From DASQZK01 sp963771005 (GTDB taxonomy: Bacteria; Bacteroidota; Bacteroidia; Bacteroidales; GCA-2748055): DNA of 64,000 bases. Below are positions 45,320-55,200 of this stretch, in pieces (within the stretch, counting starts at the first letter, position 1; each line of letters begins with the position of its first letter). Made by a program: the position numbers and the translations under genes. The notes beneath the pieces are model-generated. The model was not told the DNA's origin, did not search any database, and saw nothing but the letters and a program-made list of their open reading frames with translations. The DNA is taken from positions 938,313 to 1,002,312 of the forward strand of contig CAVYRO010000003.1 in the NCBI GenBank assembly GCA_963771005.1. The letters run 5' to 3'.

Positions 45320-48300
45320 ATGCCATTAATAACATTTTTTGATACTGAGGTTGAAAGTACAAGCGGAAAGATCCTCGATGCAGGCGGAATAAAATCCGAT
45401 GGTTCCCGGTTTCATTCTGATTCTTCTTCCGGACTTATCCGGTTTCTTGAAGGATCGGATTACATATGCGGACATAACATAATAAAACATGATCTGAAAT
45501 TTCTGCAGAAAATTTCAGGGGCAGATCTTATCTCAAATTTAAAACCTGTAGATACACTCTTATGGTCACCATTACTTTTCCCCGGCAAACCGTACCACAG
45601 CCTTATTAAAGATGATAAGCTTGAAAATTCTGAGTTGAATAATCCGCTTAATGATGCCCTGAATGCTAAACGAGTGTTGAACGATGAAATATCAGCTTTC
45701 AAGGGATTAAATGAAGAAATGCGCATCATCTTTTTAGGACTGCTTTGGGATCACCCCTGGTATATGCATTTTTTTGGTTTAATTGACTTCAATCCTTCTT
45801 TCGGGGTGAAACCTAGGTTGGAAGAGCGCATCAGGGACCATTTCCGGGAGAGGATGTGTACAAATGCAAATTTAAATACTTTCATAAATGAGCATCGTGT
45901 CGAATTGGCTTATGCTCTTGCTTTAATAAACAGTGATGATAAATATTCCATCACGCCTCCCTGGGTCCTCATGAATTTTCCTTATGTCGAAAGCATTGTG
46001 TTTCACCTCCGGTCACGGCCCTGTCTGAAGGGATGCGGTTATTGCAATGATAAGCTGGATCCCGGTAAAAATCTTTTGCGGATTTTTAAATACACTTCCT
46101 TTCGCACTTACGGTGGTGAACCCCTTCAGGAACTTTCTGTGAAAGCAGCCATCGATAACAAATCCCTCCTGGCTGTTTTCCCTACCGGGGGAGGTAAATC
46201 CCTGACATTTCAGCTTCCGGCACTAATGGAAGGTGAGAATTCCAGGGCTCTTACCGTAGTCATTTCGCCGCTCCAGTCGCTGATGAAAGACCAGGTTGAT
46301 AATCTTGAGAAAATCCTGTTAACTGATGCCGTGACAATTAACGGGCTGCTTGATCCGGTTGAACGTGCAAAATCTATTGAGAGAGTGGAAAACGGTTCGG
46401 CTTCCATTCTTTATATTTCTCCCGAATCGCTGCGTTCCAAAACCATTGAACGGCTATTGCTTGGACGAAAGATCGCCCGATTCGTGATCGATGAGGCTCA
46501 TTGTTTTTCTTCCTGGGGCCATGATTTCCGGGTCGACTACCTTTATATCGGTGATTTCATTAAGAGTCTGCAGGAAAAAAAGAATCTTCCTTATCCGATA
46601 CCCGTATCATGTTTCACAGCAACAGCGAAGCCGAAAGTCATCCGGGACATTTGTGACTATTTCCATGACAAACTTTCGCTTGAATTGGAATTGTTCCAGT
46701 CCGGAAGTTCAAGGACAAACCTGACATACAAGGTTATTCCCGGCGAAACCGACGATGATAAATATATTTCACTCCGCCGGCTGATCGACCAGAGTGATTG
46801 TCCTACAATCGTATATGTTTCAAGAACTCAAAAGACGCTTGATCTTGCGAAACATTTATGCTCGGATGGCTACCGGGCTGCACCGTACAATGGGAAGATG
46901 GAGGTCAGGGAGAAGACACAAAACCAGAATGATTTTATAAAAGGAGAAATCCGGATCATTGTCGCCACATCGGCATTCGGGATGGGGGTGGATAAGGACA
47001 ATATAGGCATGGTTATCCATTACAACATCTCGGATTCGCTTGAAAGTTATGTTCAGGAGGCAGGAAGGGCGGGCAGGAGGGAAGATATGACCGCGGAATG
47101 CTATGTTCTGTACAATGAGGATGACCTGACAAAACATTTTAACCTGCTGAACCAGACCAGGCTTAACCTGAAGGAAGTGCAACAGGTATGGCAGGCAGTG
47201 AAGGAAATGACAAAAACACGGAATAAAGCTTCGAATTCCGCTCTTGAATTTGCCCGTAAAGCCGGTTGGGATGAGAACGTTAAGCAAATTGAAACCCGTG
47301 TAACAACCGCATTATCCGCACTCGAGGAAGCCGGGTACCTTAAGCGCACACATAATTCTCCACGGGTTTTCGCCACTGGGATACTGGTGCGCAATGCAAA
47401 TGATGCGATCGAAAAAATAAACGCTTCCCCGCGGTTTGTAGATAAGGAGAAGGGATCCGCCATCCGGATCATTAAAAAGCTGATCTCCGCCAGGAGCCGG
47501 AAGCAGAATGATGACGAGGTACCCGAGGCCCGGATTGATTACATATCGGATCATCTTGGGATAGCGAAGGAAGAAGTAATAGGGTTGGTCAACAAATTGA
47601 CTGAAGAAAAAATCCTTGCAGATTCAAAAGATTTGAATGCCTTCATCAATAAAGGAGACAGCGCTGGCAGGTCACGGAGGATCTTATCTTTTTTCCTCAA
47701 GCTTGAAAAGTATCTTTTTGAAAAAATAGATGAAACTCCGGGTATCGTCAATATAAAAGAGCTCAATGGGGAAGCTCTCCTTGAGGGCTGTCTCGATGTT
47801 AATCCGGCAAGGATCAATACAATTTTTAATTTTTGGTCGATAAAAAACTGGGTTATCAGGGAGACGAAAGATATTGACCGCAACCACATTCAAATTTATT
47901 TCAAACAACCAGTGGATTTGCTCAGGTCAAAACTTGAAAAAAGGCAATTGCTTTCCGTCTTCATCCTTGATTTTTTATATAAAAGATCTGAGGAAAGTGA
48001 GGAAATACCCGGGAAGATGGGTGAATTTCCTGTTGAATTTTCGACCAGCGAAATCAGGGATCAATATCAACAAACTTCGCACCTGTTTAAAATTGAAATT
48101 GAGACCGGGGACATAGAGGATGCACTTTTGTTTCTGTCAAGAACCGGGGCAATCAGCATTGAAGGTGGTTTTATGGTCATTTACAACCGGTTGAATATTG
48201 AGCGGATTGAAAAGAGTAATAAGGTTCAGTACAAAAAAGAAGACTACAAAAACCTCGATGAATTTTATAAAAATAAAACGCAGCAAATTCATATCGTTGG

Positions 48301-50149
48301 GGCATATGCTCAGAAAGTAATTGAAGATTACAATGGCGCCCTTAGGTTTGTGGACGACTACTTTAAGTTGAATTATTCCTCCTTTCTCAATAAATATTTT
48401 CCTGGTAAGGAGAGAGATGAATTGAACAGGACGATAACTCCTGCAAAGTTCAGACAGATCTTTGGAACCCTTTCAACTTCCCAGGTTGAGATCATCCATA
48501 ATAATGTCTCGAAACATATCGTAGTGGCAGCCGGCCCCGGGAGTGGTAAAACCCGCATACTCGTTCATAAACTTGCATCACTCCTGATGACGGAGGATGT
48601 GAAGACCGAACAACTCCTGATGCTTACATTTTCAAGGGCAGCGGCTACCGAATTTAAACTCAGATTAAAGGAACTCATAGGTTCGGCGGCCAATTATGTG
48701 GAGATCAAAACCTTCCACTCCTACTGTTTTGATCTTCTCGGACAGGTTGGAAATATCGAAAGATCCGAGTCTGTGATTCCGGAAACTGTTGAAATGATCA
48801 GGAAGGGTGAGGTTGAACCTTCACGGATCGCAAAATCGGTTCTGGTCATCGATGAGGCGCAGGATATGGATGAAAACAATTTCAGGCTGGTTGAATCCCT
48901 GATGGAGAAAAACGAGGAAATGCGTGTTATCGCCGTAGGTGACGATGACCAGAATATTTATGAATTCCGTCATGCAGATTCAGGATACCTCGAAAAATTC
49001 ATTCAGGATTTTCATGCGAGAAAGTATGAATTGATCGAGAACTTCAGGAGCAGGAAGAACCTGGTGGACTTCACGAATCAATTTGTAACAGGCATTTCAC
49101 ACCGGCTGAAAAATATGCAGATAGAAGCTGTTATGAAGGAAAACGGCTGGATATATATTACCGGCTATGTCTCGAAAAATCTGGTTGTTCCTCTGGTCGA
49201 AAAGATTTGTGGTACTGATCTCTCAGGAACCACCTGTGTTCTGACGGCAACAAACGAAGAGGCCTCCCTGATTGCCGGCCTGCTGAAATATCATGGACAA
49301 CCGGCCCGGCTCATCCAGACCTCGGAGGGTTTCAGCCTGATCCACCTCGTTGAACTTTATGATTTTATTGCCGGGCTGGAGGCAATGAATACAGGGGCCA
49401 GAATATCCGATGAAACCTGGAATACTGCGAAAAGACAACTGGAAGCCCGGCTTTCCGCAAGCTGGCATAAGGAGAATTGTCTGAACCTTCTGAACAAGTT
49501 TGAGCTTTTATATCCTTCTGACAGGTACATATCCGATATCAAAGTATTCATCTCGGAATCAAAGTTTGAAGATTTTATTGAATACGATAATGAGATCATT
49601 ATTGTGTCGACGATACATAAGGCCAAGGGAAAAGAATTTGACAATGTATTTCTGCTCCTGAATGATTTTAATTTTTCATCAGATGACAAGAAAAGGCAGG
49701 TTTATGTTGCCCTGACCAGGGCAAGGAAAAATATCTTCGTCGCGCATAACGGCAGGTACATGGAACAATTTGCAACAGAACAGATGTCTGCCACAAGCGA
49801 TACAAAAACATATCTTCCGCCCGGACATCTGACCAGGCAGCTGGGTCATAAGGACGTTGTACTGGGATATTTCAGATACGTTGCTCACCGGGTAAACCGG
49901 ATCACAAATGGTCAGGCTTTGTCGATAAAAGAGGACGGCCTGGCGAATGAGGACGGTGAACTGGTCCTTAAATTCTCTAAGCTGTTTCGGGATGATTTGA
50001 TAAAGATCGAAGAAGACGGTTACAAATTCAAGTCTGCCATTGTAAATTTTCTCGTTTACTGGAAGGAGAAAGAGAGCCAGGAGTATATAAAAATCATTTT
50101 ACCGGAGGTGGTGTTTGAAAGAAAGACGTTGGAGAATAACGAATATTGA
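45320..50149 (+). CDS. Fusion of DEDD exonuclease, RecQ-family helicase and UvrD/Rep-family helicase
   Basis: 1609 residues. The N-terminus is a DnaQ-like 3'-5' exonuclease: FFDTEV (D8, E10), CGHNIIKHDLKFL (N53, H57, D58) and NNPLNDALNAKRV (D112). Residues about 260-620 are a RecQ core: Walker A FPTGGGKSLTFQ near 290, DEAHCFSSWGHDFRVDY near 390, VSRTQKTLDLAKHL and QEAGRAGRRED near 580. After an accessory domain, an SF1A helicase starts near 1060: Walker A AGPGSGKTRILVHKL, DEAQDMDEN, GDDDQNIYEFRHAD, STIHKAKGKEFDNV and YVALTRARKNI. Three DNA-processing engines in one chain imply repair or defence against foreign DNA; the cellular role is unknown. Confidence 0.93.
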   Translation: MPLITFFDTEVESTSGKILDAGGIKSDGSRFHSDSSSGLIRFLEGSDYICGHNIIKHDLKFLQKISGADLISNLKPVDTLLWSPLLFPGKPYHSLIKDDKLENSELNNPLNDALNAKRVLNDEISAFKGLNEEMRIIFLGLLWDHPWYMHFFGLIDFNPSFGVKPRLEERIRDHFRERMCTNANLNTFINEHRVELAYALALINSDDKYSITPPWVLMNFPYVESIVFHLRSRPCLKGCGYCNDKLDPGKNLLRIFKYTSFRTYGGEPLQELSVKAAIDNKSLLAVFPTGGGKSLTFQLPALMEGENSRALTVVISPLQSLMKDQVDNLEKILLTDAVTINGLLDPVERAKSIERVENGSASILYISPESLRSKTIERLLLGRKIARFVIDEAHCFSSWGHDFRVDYLYIGDFIKSLQEKKNLPYPIPVSCFTATAKPKVIRDICDYFHDKLSLELELFQSGSSRTNLTYKVIPGETDDDKYISLRRLIDQSDCPTIVYVSRTQKTLDLAKHLCSDGYRAAPYNGKMEVREKTQNQNDFIKGEIRIIVATSAFGMGVDKDNIGMVIHYNISDSLESYVQEAGRAGRREDMTAECYVLYNEDDLTKHFNLLNQTRLNLKEVQQVWQAVKEMTKTRNKASNSALEFARKAGWDENVKQIETRVTTALSALEEAGYLKRTHNSPRVFATGILVRNANDAIEKINASPRFVDKEKGSAIRIIKKLISARSRKQNDDEVPEARIDYISDHLGIAKEEVIGLVNKLTEEKILADSKDLNAFINKGDSAGRSRRILSFFLKLEKYLFEKIDETPGIVNIKELNGEALLEGCLDVNPARINTIFNFWSIKNWVIRETKDIDRNHIQIYFKQPVDLLRSKLEKRQLLSVFILDFLYKRSEESEEIPGKMGEFPVEFSTSEIRDQYQQTSHLFKIEIETGDIEDALLFLSRTGAISIEGGFMVIYNRLNIERIEKSNKVQYKKEDYKNLDEFYKNKTQQIHIVGAYAQKVIEDYNGALRFVDDYFKLNYSSFLNKYFPGKERDELNRTITPAKFRQIFGTLSTSQVEIIHNNVSKHIVVAAGPGSGKTRILVHKLASLLMTEDVKTEQLLMLTFSRAAATEFKLRLKELIGSAANYVEIKTFHSYCFDLLGQVGNIERSESVIPETVEMIRKGEVEPSRIAKSVLVIDEAQDMDENNFRLVESLMEKNEEMRVIAVGDDDQNIYEFRHADSGYLEKFIQDFHARKYELIENFRSRKNLVDFTNQFVTGISHRLKNMQIEAVMKENGWIYITGYVSKNLVVPLVEKICGTDLSGTTCVLTATNEEASLIAGLLKYHGQPARLIQTSEGFSLIHLVELYDFIAGLEAMNTGARISDETWNTAKRQLEARLSASWHKENCLNLLNKFELLYPSDRYISDIKVFISESKFEDFIEYDNEIIIVSTIHKAKGKEFDNVFLLLNDFNFSSDDKKRQVYVALTRARKNIFVAHNGRYMEQFATEQMSATSDTKTYLPPGHLTRQLGHKDVVLGYFRYVAHRVNRITNGQALSIKEDGLANEDGELVLKFSKLFRDDLIKIEEDGYKFKSAIVNFLVYWKEKESQEYIKIILPEVVFERKTLENNEY

Positions 50150-50156
50150 AAACTGG

Positions 50157-50348
50157 ATGATGAATGTCGAGGGGGGGCCGGCTATTTATACTGTCATCAT
50201 TTACCGGATCGTAGAAAAAGTACAGGGTGAAAGCCTGAGAGCCTGTAAAAAATTGGGCGGGGAATTTTGCTCCGGGCAAGTAACGGCTCAGGAATCGTTT
50301 GATGTACTCTTTAAGTATATAGAACTGATCAGCGGGGAAGATGTGTAA
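50157..50348 (+). CDS. Small hypothetical protein following the helicase fusion
   Basis: 63 residues from ATGATG at 50157, seven bases after the helicase stop. It contains VIIYRIVEKVQGESLRACKK and a predicted second helix (TAQESFDVLFKYIELI). A frame from 50115 exists but overlaps the helicase gene. It may be translationally coupled to it; the family is not recognised and the call is weak. Confidence 0.4.
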   Translation: MMNVEGGPAIYTVIIYRIVEKVQGESLRACKKLGGEFCSGQVTAQESFDVLFKYIELISGEDV

Positions 50349-50579
50349 TAGGGGATCCGCGACATACTACCCCTAAATCCCTGGAAGGGGACTTTGACGA
50401 TCCTTCACGGATTGAGAAATAAGGAAAATGATAAATTTGCTTGAAAATCCTGGGGAACAGGCCCTAAGCTCCATGGATTGGTGAAAATCAGGCATTCATT
50501 AAACTATCGTTCAAGAAAGTTGATCTTGTTTGTGGGTTTTGGTTGCCAGGTTAAATTATTTTTTAACTCAAGACATGGA

Positions 50580-51047
50580 CTACAACAGATCATTAGGATT
50601 AATCACCGGGATAATCACCCCGCTATCCTGGAAAGAGGTACCCTGGGTTCTTTCCAGGATAATACCTCTGGCTGTGGAATAGGCTATCCCCATGAGCGTT
50701 CCACCCAGTATGCCCTCGACCTGTTTCGTGGTTACCTCTTTATCGTCAATGGTTTCCTTCGTCTCACTAACGAATTCGTCAAAATTATCAACCCTGAAAA
50801 CAAATTCTATAGTGTAATCACCTTCAAGACCGATATCCGCCCCATCCTTGTTTTTGCCGGTCAGCCTGATGTTTAGAATAATCAGAACAATACCTTCGGC
50901 GAAGTCAAACCTGGAATCCTGGGAAAACCCAACGGTAATATTATCCGGTTCCACACGTGATTCCAGGAATTCTTGTGAAGGATTAATATTCGTTTTCAGA
51001 ACGGTTGCCCCCAGTAAGTGTATCTTATCGGGTTTGATTCGTTTCAT
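50580..51047 (-). CDS. SecB-like chaperone of a toxin-antitoxin-chaperone (TAC) system
   Basis: 155 residues. The pattern matches the SecB-like chaperone family found in TAC loci: beta-rich, with ESRVEPDNITVGFSQDSRF, GIVLIILNIRLTGK, DYTIEFVFRVDNFDEF and a C-terminal helix with GGTLMGIAYSTARGIILERTQGTSF. In TAC systems the chaperone binds the antitoxin's C-terminal extension and protects it from aggregation and degradation, as with Rv1957 of Mycobacterium tuberculosis. It is the third gene, overlapping the antitoxin stop by four bases. Confidence 0.85.
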   Translation of the reverse strand: MKRIKPDKIHLLGATVLKTNINPSQEFLESRVEPDNITVGFSQDSRFDFAEGIVLIILNIRLTGKNKDGADIGLEGDYTIEFVFRVDNFDEFVSETKETIDDKEVTTKQVEGILGGTLMGIAYSTARGIILERTQGTSFQDSGVIIPVINPNDLL

Positions 51048-51454
51048 GCTGCCTTATCTTGATTAACCGGATGCTTATAGTCACTTTCAATGAACTTATT
51101 TTTAAATTGCCCGGCATTATTCTTATTCGCTGAGATTTTAAGCGTTACATATTCAATCTTTTTGTACGTTCTGCTGGCTTCAGAAGTCGTCATAATAATA
51201 TCTTCATTTAAGACCGTTTCTATTTTTGTGATGGTTTTCAGGGTGATATTGTGCAATCCCGAGAGTACCTTGCTGATTTCGCTTTCATGCTTTCCCAATA
51301 ACCTGGCAAGATCCTTTTGAGTTAACCCTTTTTTCCCGAGGATTTCACTTACCTGATTCGAGATTTGTAAATTCCTTTCAATATATCGCTTATTTTCATC
51401 CCTGACCTTACTCCTGTACCGGTCAATGACTGATTTTTTTTCGGTTGGTTTCAT
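51044..51454 (-). CDS. XRE-family antitoxin with chaperone-addiction-like C-terminus
   Basis: 136 residues. The HTH spans LTQKDLARLLGKHESEISKVLSGLHNITLKTITKIE (residues about 40-75). Beyond it, about 45 residues of Lys/Asn-rich, hydrophobic-spotted tail (YKKIEYVTLKISANKNNAGQF, ending NQDKAA) extend past the usual HTH antitoxin length. That tail is the position of the chaperone addiction (ChAD) element in TAC antitoxins. The gene overlaps toxin and chaperone genes by four bases on each side. Confidence 0.85.
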   Translation of the reverse strand: MKPTEKKSVIDRYRSKVRDENKRYIERNLQISNQVSEILGKKGLTQKDLARLLGKHESEISKVLSGLHNITLKTITKIETVLNEDIIMTTSEASRTYKKIEYVTLKISANKNNAGQFKNKFIESDYKHPVNQDKAA

Positions 51455-51972
51455 AATTCAATGGTTAAGTCTGCGTCGAATAGTATATCGGTGTGGTCGG
51501 AATTCCAGCTTATTTCCTTTTGTTTGAAGAGTTCGTTGATTTGTTTTGCGATTCTGTTTGCCTGCTTAAAATAAGAAGAAACATTTGGACACTCCTGTGC
51601 TGTGGGGGTGGTTTTAATACCGCCATTGAATAAGATAACGACATGTTCATTCAGCCGTTGACAGTATAATCGAATATCATGCACAGGTAATTCATTGTCT
51701 TCCATAAGGGAAGACTTAGGGGGTAATGCTTTTGCATCTGAAATATAGCCTTCATGTCTAAAGAATTTTTCTTTCGCTCCCTCATTTTCTCCAATAAGCT
51801 CAAGCCAGGTAAAGAGATTGATAACATCCTCATTGTGACCAGGTTCAGATTCCATCCTGTTCAGGAAATCTTCAAATTCAGTCATATCAGCTCCTTCAAG
51901 CCAGATGGAATAATAGTTAACTTCCTTGAAACAAAAATCTTCCAGTTTTTCTATATGTGCAAATATATTCAC
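51451..51972 (-). CDS. Putative toxin of the TAC operon
   Basis: 173 residues. Its C-terminal half has HDIRLYCQRLNEHVVILFNGGIKTTPTAQ and a helix with YFKQANRIAKQINELFKQ, a layout like HigB/RelE-type mRNA interferases (strand, short turn, basic helix) in longer, two-domain form. The N-terminal half is acidic (DMTEFEDFLNRMESEP). Gene order toxin-antitoxin-chaperone with four-base overlaps is the main evidence; the biochemical activity is inferred. Confidence 0.75.
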   Translation of the reverse strand: MNIFAHIEKLEDFCFKEVNYYSIWLEGADMTEFEDFLNRMESEPGHNEDVINLFTWLELIGENEGAKEKFFRHEGYISDAKALPPKSSLMEDNELPVHDIRLYCQRLNEHVVILFNGGIKTTPTAQECPNVSSYFKQANRIAKQINELFKQKEISWNSDHTDILFDADLTIEL

Positions 51973-52250
51973 TTAAAAGTTAATATGCAAAAGATTGTGT
52001 TATAAGTTAAGTTTCGTCTATGGGTATTAAAATTAAGATTTTATTTTAGGTTTTGTACATTCCCCTCAAACCATCCTCAAACCCTCCCGAATTACCACTC
52101 ACTCCCCTATTGCCTCCGTCACCGCATCCTATCGCAGAAGCCTTATGATAGGCGCCCAGAGCTTTAGCCGGCACGCGATCTTTATAATGAAGAACTATGG
52201 TATGATCCACTTTCTCTTAATAGAACTGGAAGTTAGAACCTGCTTTGGTA

Positions 52251-55200
52251 TTATCTCCCAAATATTTCCCTGAGTTCGGTATTGCTCAAACTGCCGATCC
52301 AATTCTCACCGGAAGACACGGTCATTTCTGCCAAAGCCTTTTTATCCTGGATCATCTGGTTGATCTTTTCCTCAAACGTATTCTTTGTGATGAACCGGTG
52401 TACCATGACGTTCTTCTTCTGCCCGATCCGGTAAGCCCTGTCCGTAGCTTGATTTTCCACGGCAGGATTCCACCAAAGGTCGTAATGGATAACATGGGTG
52501 GCCGCTGTCAGGTTGAGTCCGGTGCCTGCTGCCTTCAGTGAGAGAAGGAAAATTTTGTCGGCATGGTTGGTCTGGAACTTTTCTACCATCTCTTTTCGCT
52601 GGACAAGGGTACATCCACCGTGGTAGTAAAGGGGTTCTTCACCATACCGCTCGCTGATGAAATGATGAAGCAGCCTGCCCATTTCGGTAAATTGGGTGAA
52701 CAGGAGCACTTTTTCGTTGCTTTCGATAATGCTGTCGAGCTTGTTAAAAAGAAGGCCGGTCTTTCCACTGAGGGAAGCGTCTAAAATGCCGTTTTTCAGG
52801 AATTGGGTGGGGTGGTTGCAGATCTGTTTCAGCGCCAGGATCATCTGCAATACCAGTCCCTGCCGTACAAAGAGTGATTTCTGATCAGTGGGGGTGATGC
52901 CTTCGATCTCATCCATGGCTTTATCCAGTGTCTTCTGGTAAAGCCCTGCCTGCTCACCGGTGAGTGCAGCAAAACTGTCGATCTCCACCTTCTCGGGAAG
53001 ATCGGCGATGATGCTTTTATCGGTTTTCATACGTCGCATCAGGAAAGGGGCCGTGACTTTCCTGAGCTTTGCCGCTGTTTCCTTGTCATTCAGTTGCTCC
53101 ACAGGATTACCATAGGTCTCTGAAAATTCTTTCAGACTGCCAAGGATGCCCCGGTTGCTGTAATCCATGATGCTCCATAATTCACTCAGTCTGTTTTCCA
53201 CGGGCGTGCCGCTAAGGGCGATGAAGTTTGAAGATTTTATGGATTTGATCGCCCTGGTCTGACCGGTGTTCTGATTCTTGATGTTTTGGGCTTCATCGAT
53301 CACCAGCGCGTGCCATTTTTCTTTTCCCAGTCTGGCGGCATCGCTTCGGGCGATCCCGTAGGAGGTCAGCAGGATATCATAGCCGTCGAGCTTATCGAGA
53401 TCGCGCTGCGGACCGTGATAAATGGCTGTTTTGAGTGACGGTGCGAACTTCTGGATTTCGGCTTCCCAGTTCGTGATCAGCCCCGTCGGTGCCACCACCA
53501 GGATCTTCTCCTTTTCCAGCAGGCCGTCTTCCTTGAATTTCAGCACGGCGGCGATGACTTGCAGGGTTTTTCCCAGGCCCATGTCGTCGGCGAGCACCGA
53601 TCCGAAACCGACCTGTGAATTCCGGTAGATCCAGGCGTAACCGCGCTGTTGGTATGGCCGCAACTGTGCGTTGAGACCCTCCGGAACCGGAACCCCGTCA
53701 ATGCCGGACAAGGATTCGATGAGCTGTTTCACCTCATCGGTCAGTGATACGTTAGCCCCGTGATAGTCGCCGGAAAGGGCGGCACGAAGCATCTGGAAAG
53801 CCGATAGCTCCCTGGATTGGGAGAAATGGTTATGCAGTTTGAGGAGATCATCCTTATCAACATAGATGTACCCTGTCTTGAATCGAATGAGGCCCTCCGA
53901 TCGTTGAAGAAGCTTTTTGAATTCCTCTTCCCCCATCAACGTATCGCCAAGGGCCACCTGCCATTCAAAATCCAACAGCTTGTCGAGCCGGAAGTAAGAT
54001 TTGGCACCGGCCCTGGTCTTCAGCTTCACGCTGGCTTTTGGTTTCAGGATGTTATTCAGCGATTTCGGCAGCATTACCGAAATATCCATCAATTGAATAG
54101 CCGGTATCATTTGCACCAGGAAAGGGCCGAACGACCGGAGGTCCATCACAATTTCCTCTTCGCCCGGCGAATTGATATAGCCATCGAGCCCGTCGATGAA
54201 ACCGCTCAGTTGAGCCATCGACTGCAGGACTTCGAAGCGTTCGTGCCTGTACTCCTCCAGGGTGAGGATGTTCCTGAGCGGTATAGCCTCATCTTGCGTT
54301 TTACCCGGAATTTTTACGCTAATGGAGAGTTTGAACTTTTCATTCTTCAGCTCTTCAACAAGGATCACCGGCCGGAATTTCCCCTGGGTGAGGTAGAACT
54401 TCTGCAGCCAGGTCATGATGCCCCCGGCCAGGGCCTCCTCACCGGGAAGATTAAACAGATAGCTGGTATGCTTGAAAAACAGCGTCTCGAAGATATCTGA
54501 ATCGAGACTGTAACTGACCAGCCTGACGATCTCGGTAATAAACAACGACAAGAGGTTGACGGCCCTGTCCTTGCTGACTTTCCGCTGCCGTTGTTTTTCC
54601 TGCCATATAAATACATCGGGCGGGAGCATGTCATCCAATTCATTGACCAGATTCCTGACTGTTTTGCTCAGCATGGCAGGCAGCCACCGGATAAGGTATT
54701 TTTTATCCGGCAATTGTACGATTTGAGGCACGATGGCACCGTTGGCAACCAGCTGAAGCGCCAGGTGGAGCGTAGTGTGCAGCGAAGCCGTAGAGGGTTG
54801 GTAATCCAGGGTTTTGGACGTTTGTATTTGGGAAAGCTGCTGCAGGAATTCACGAACGGTCAAATCCTGGTCGTTGAGGGATATTTTTGCCCGGAGTGAA
54901 TCGTCAACACTCACCTGGTTAGCTGTATGGTAACCGATCATTTTCTCTTCGGCGTAAGCTTCGGAGAAGAATTCCGGCAGAGGAATTTTCCCGGTGGCGG
55001 CACGCCGCGTATTTTTTACCACACGGTTGAGGTGCACACTGTACTTCTCGCGAAAATCGGTTGCCGAAGAAATATAAAACGGAGGATTGGGTTTGAGCAG
55101 GGCGGTCAGGAGTTCATGCAGAGGAGTTAACCCGGAAAACGAAAGTTTCCGGTAGGCTGTTTCAGGATCATACGCCTTCTTAACGTTGTCTTTTCCGAAG

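Noticed and set aside
52000..52250. Possible small gene between the toxin and SNF2 genes
   Set aside because: Only short frames with poor codon pattern; treated as intergenic.
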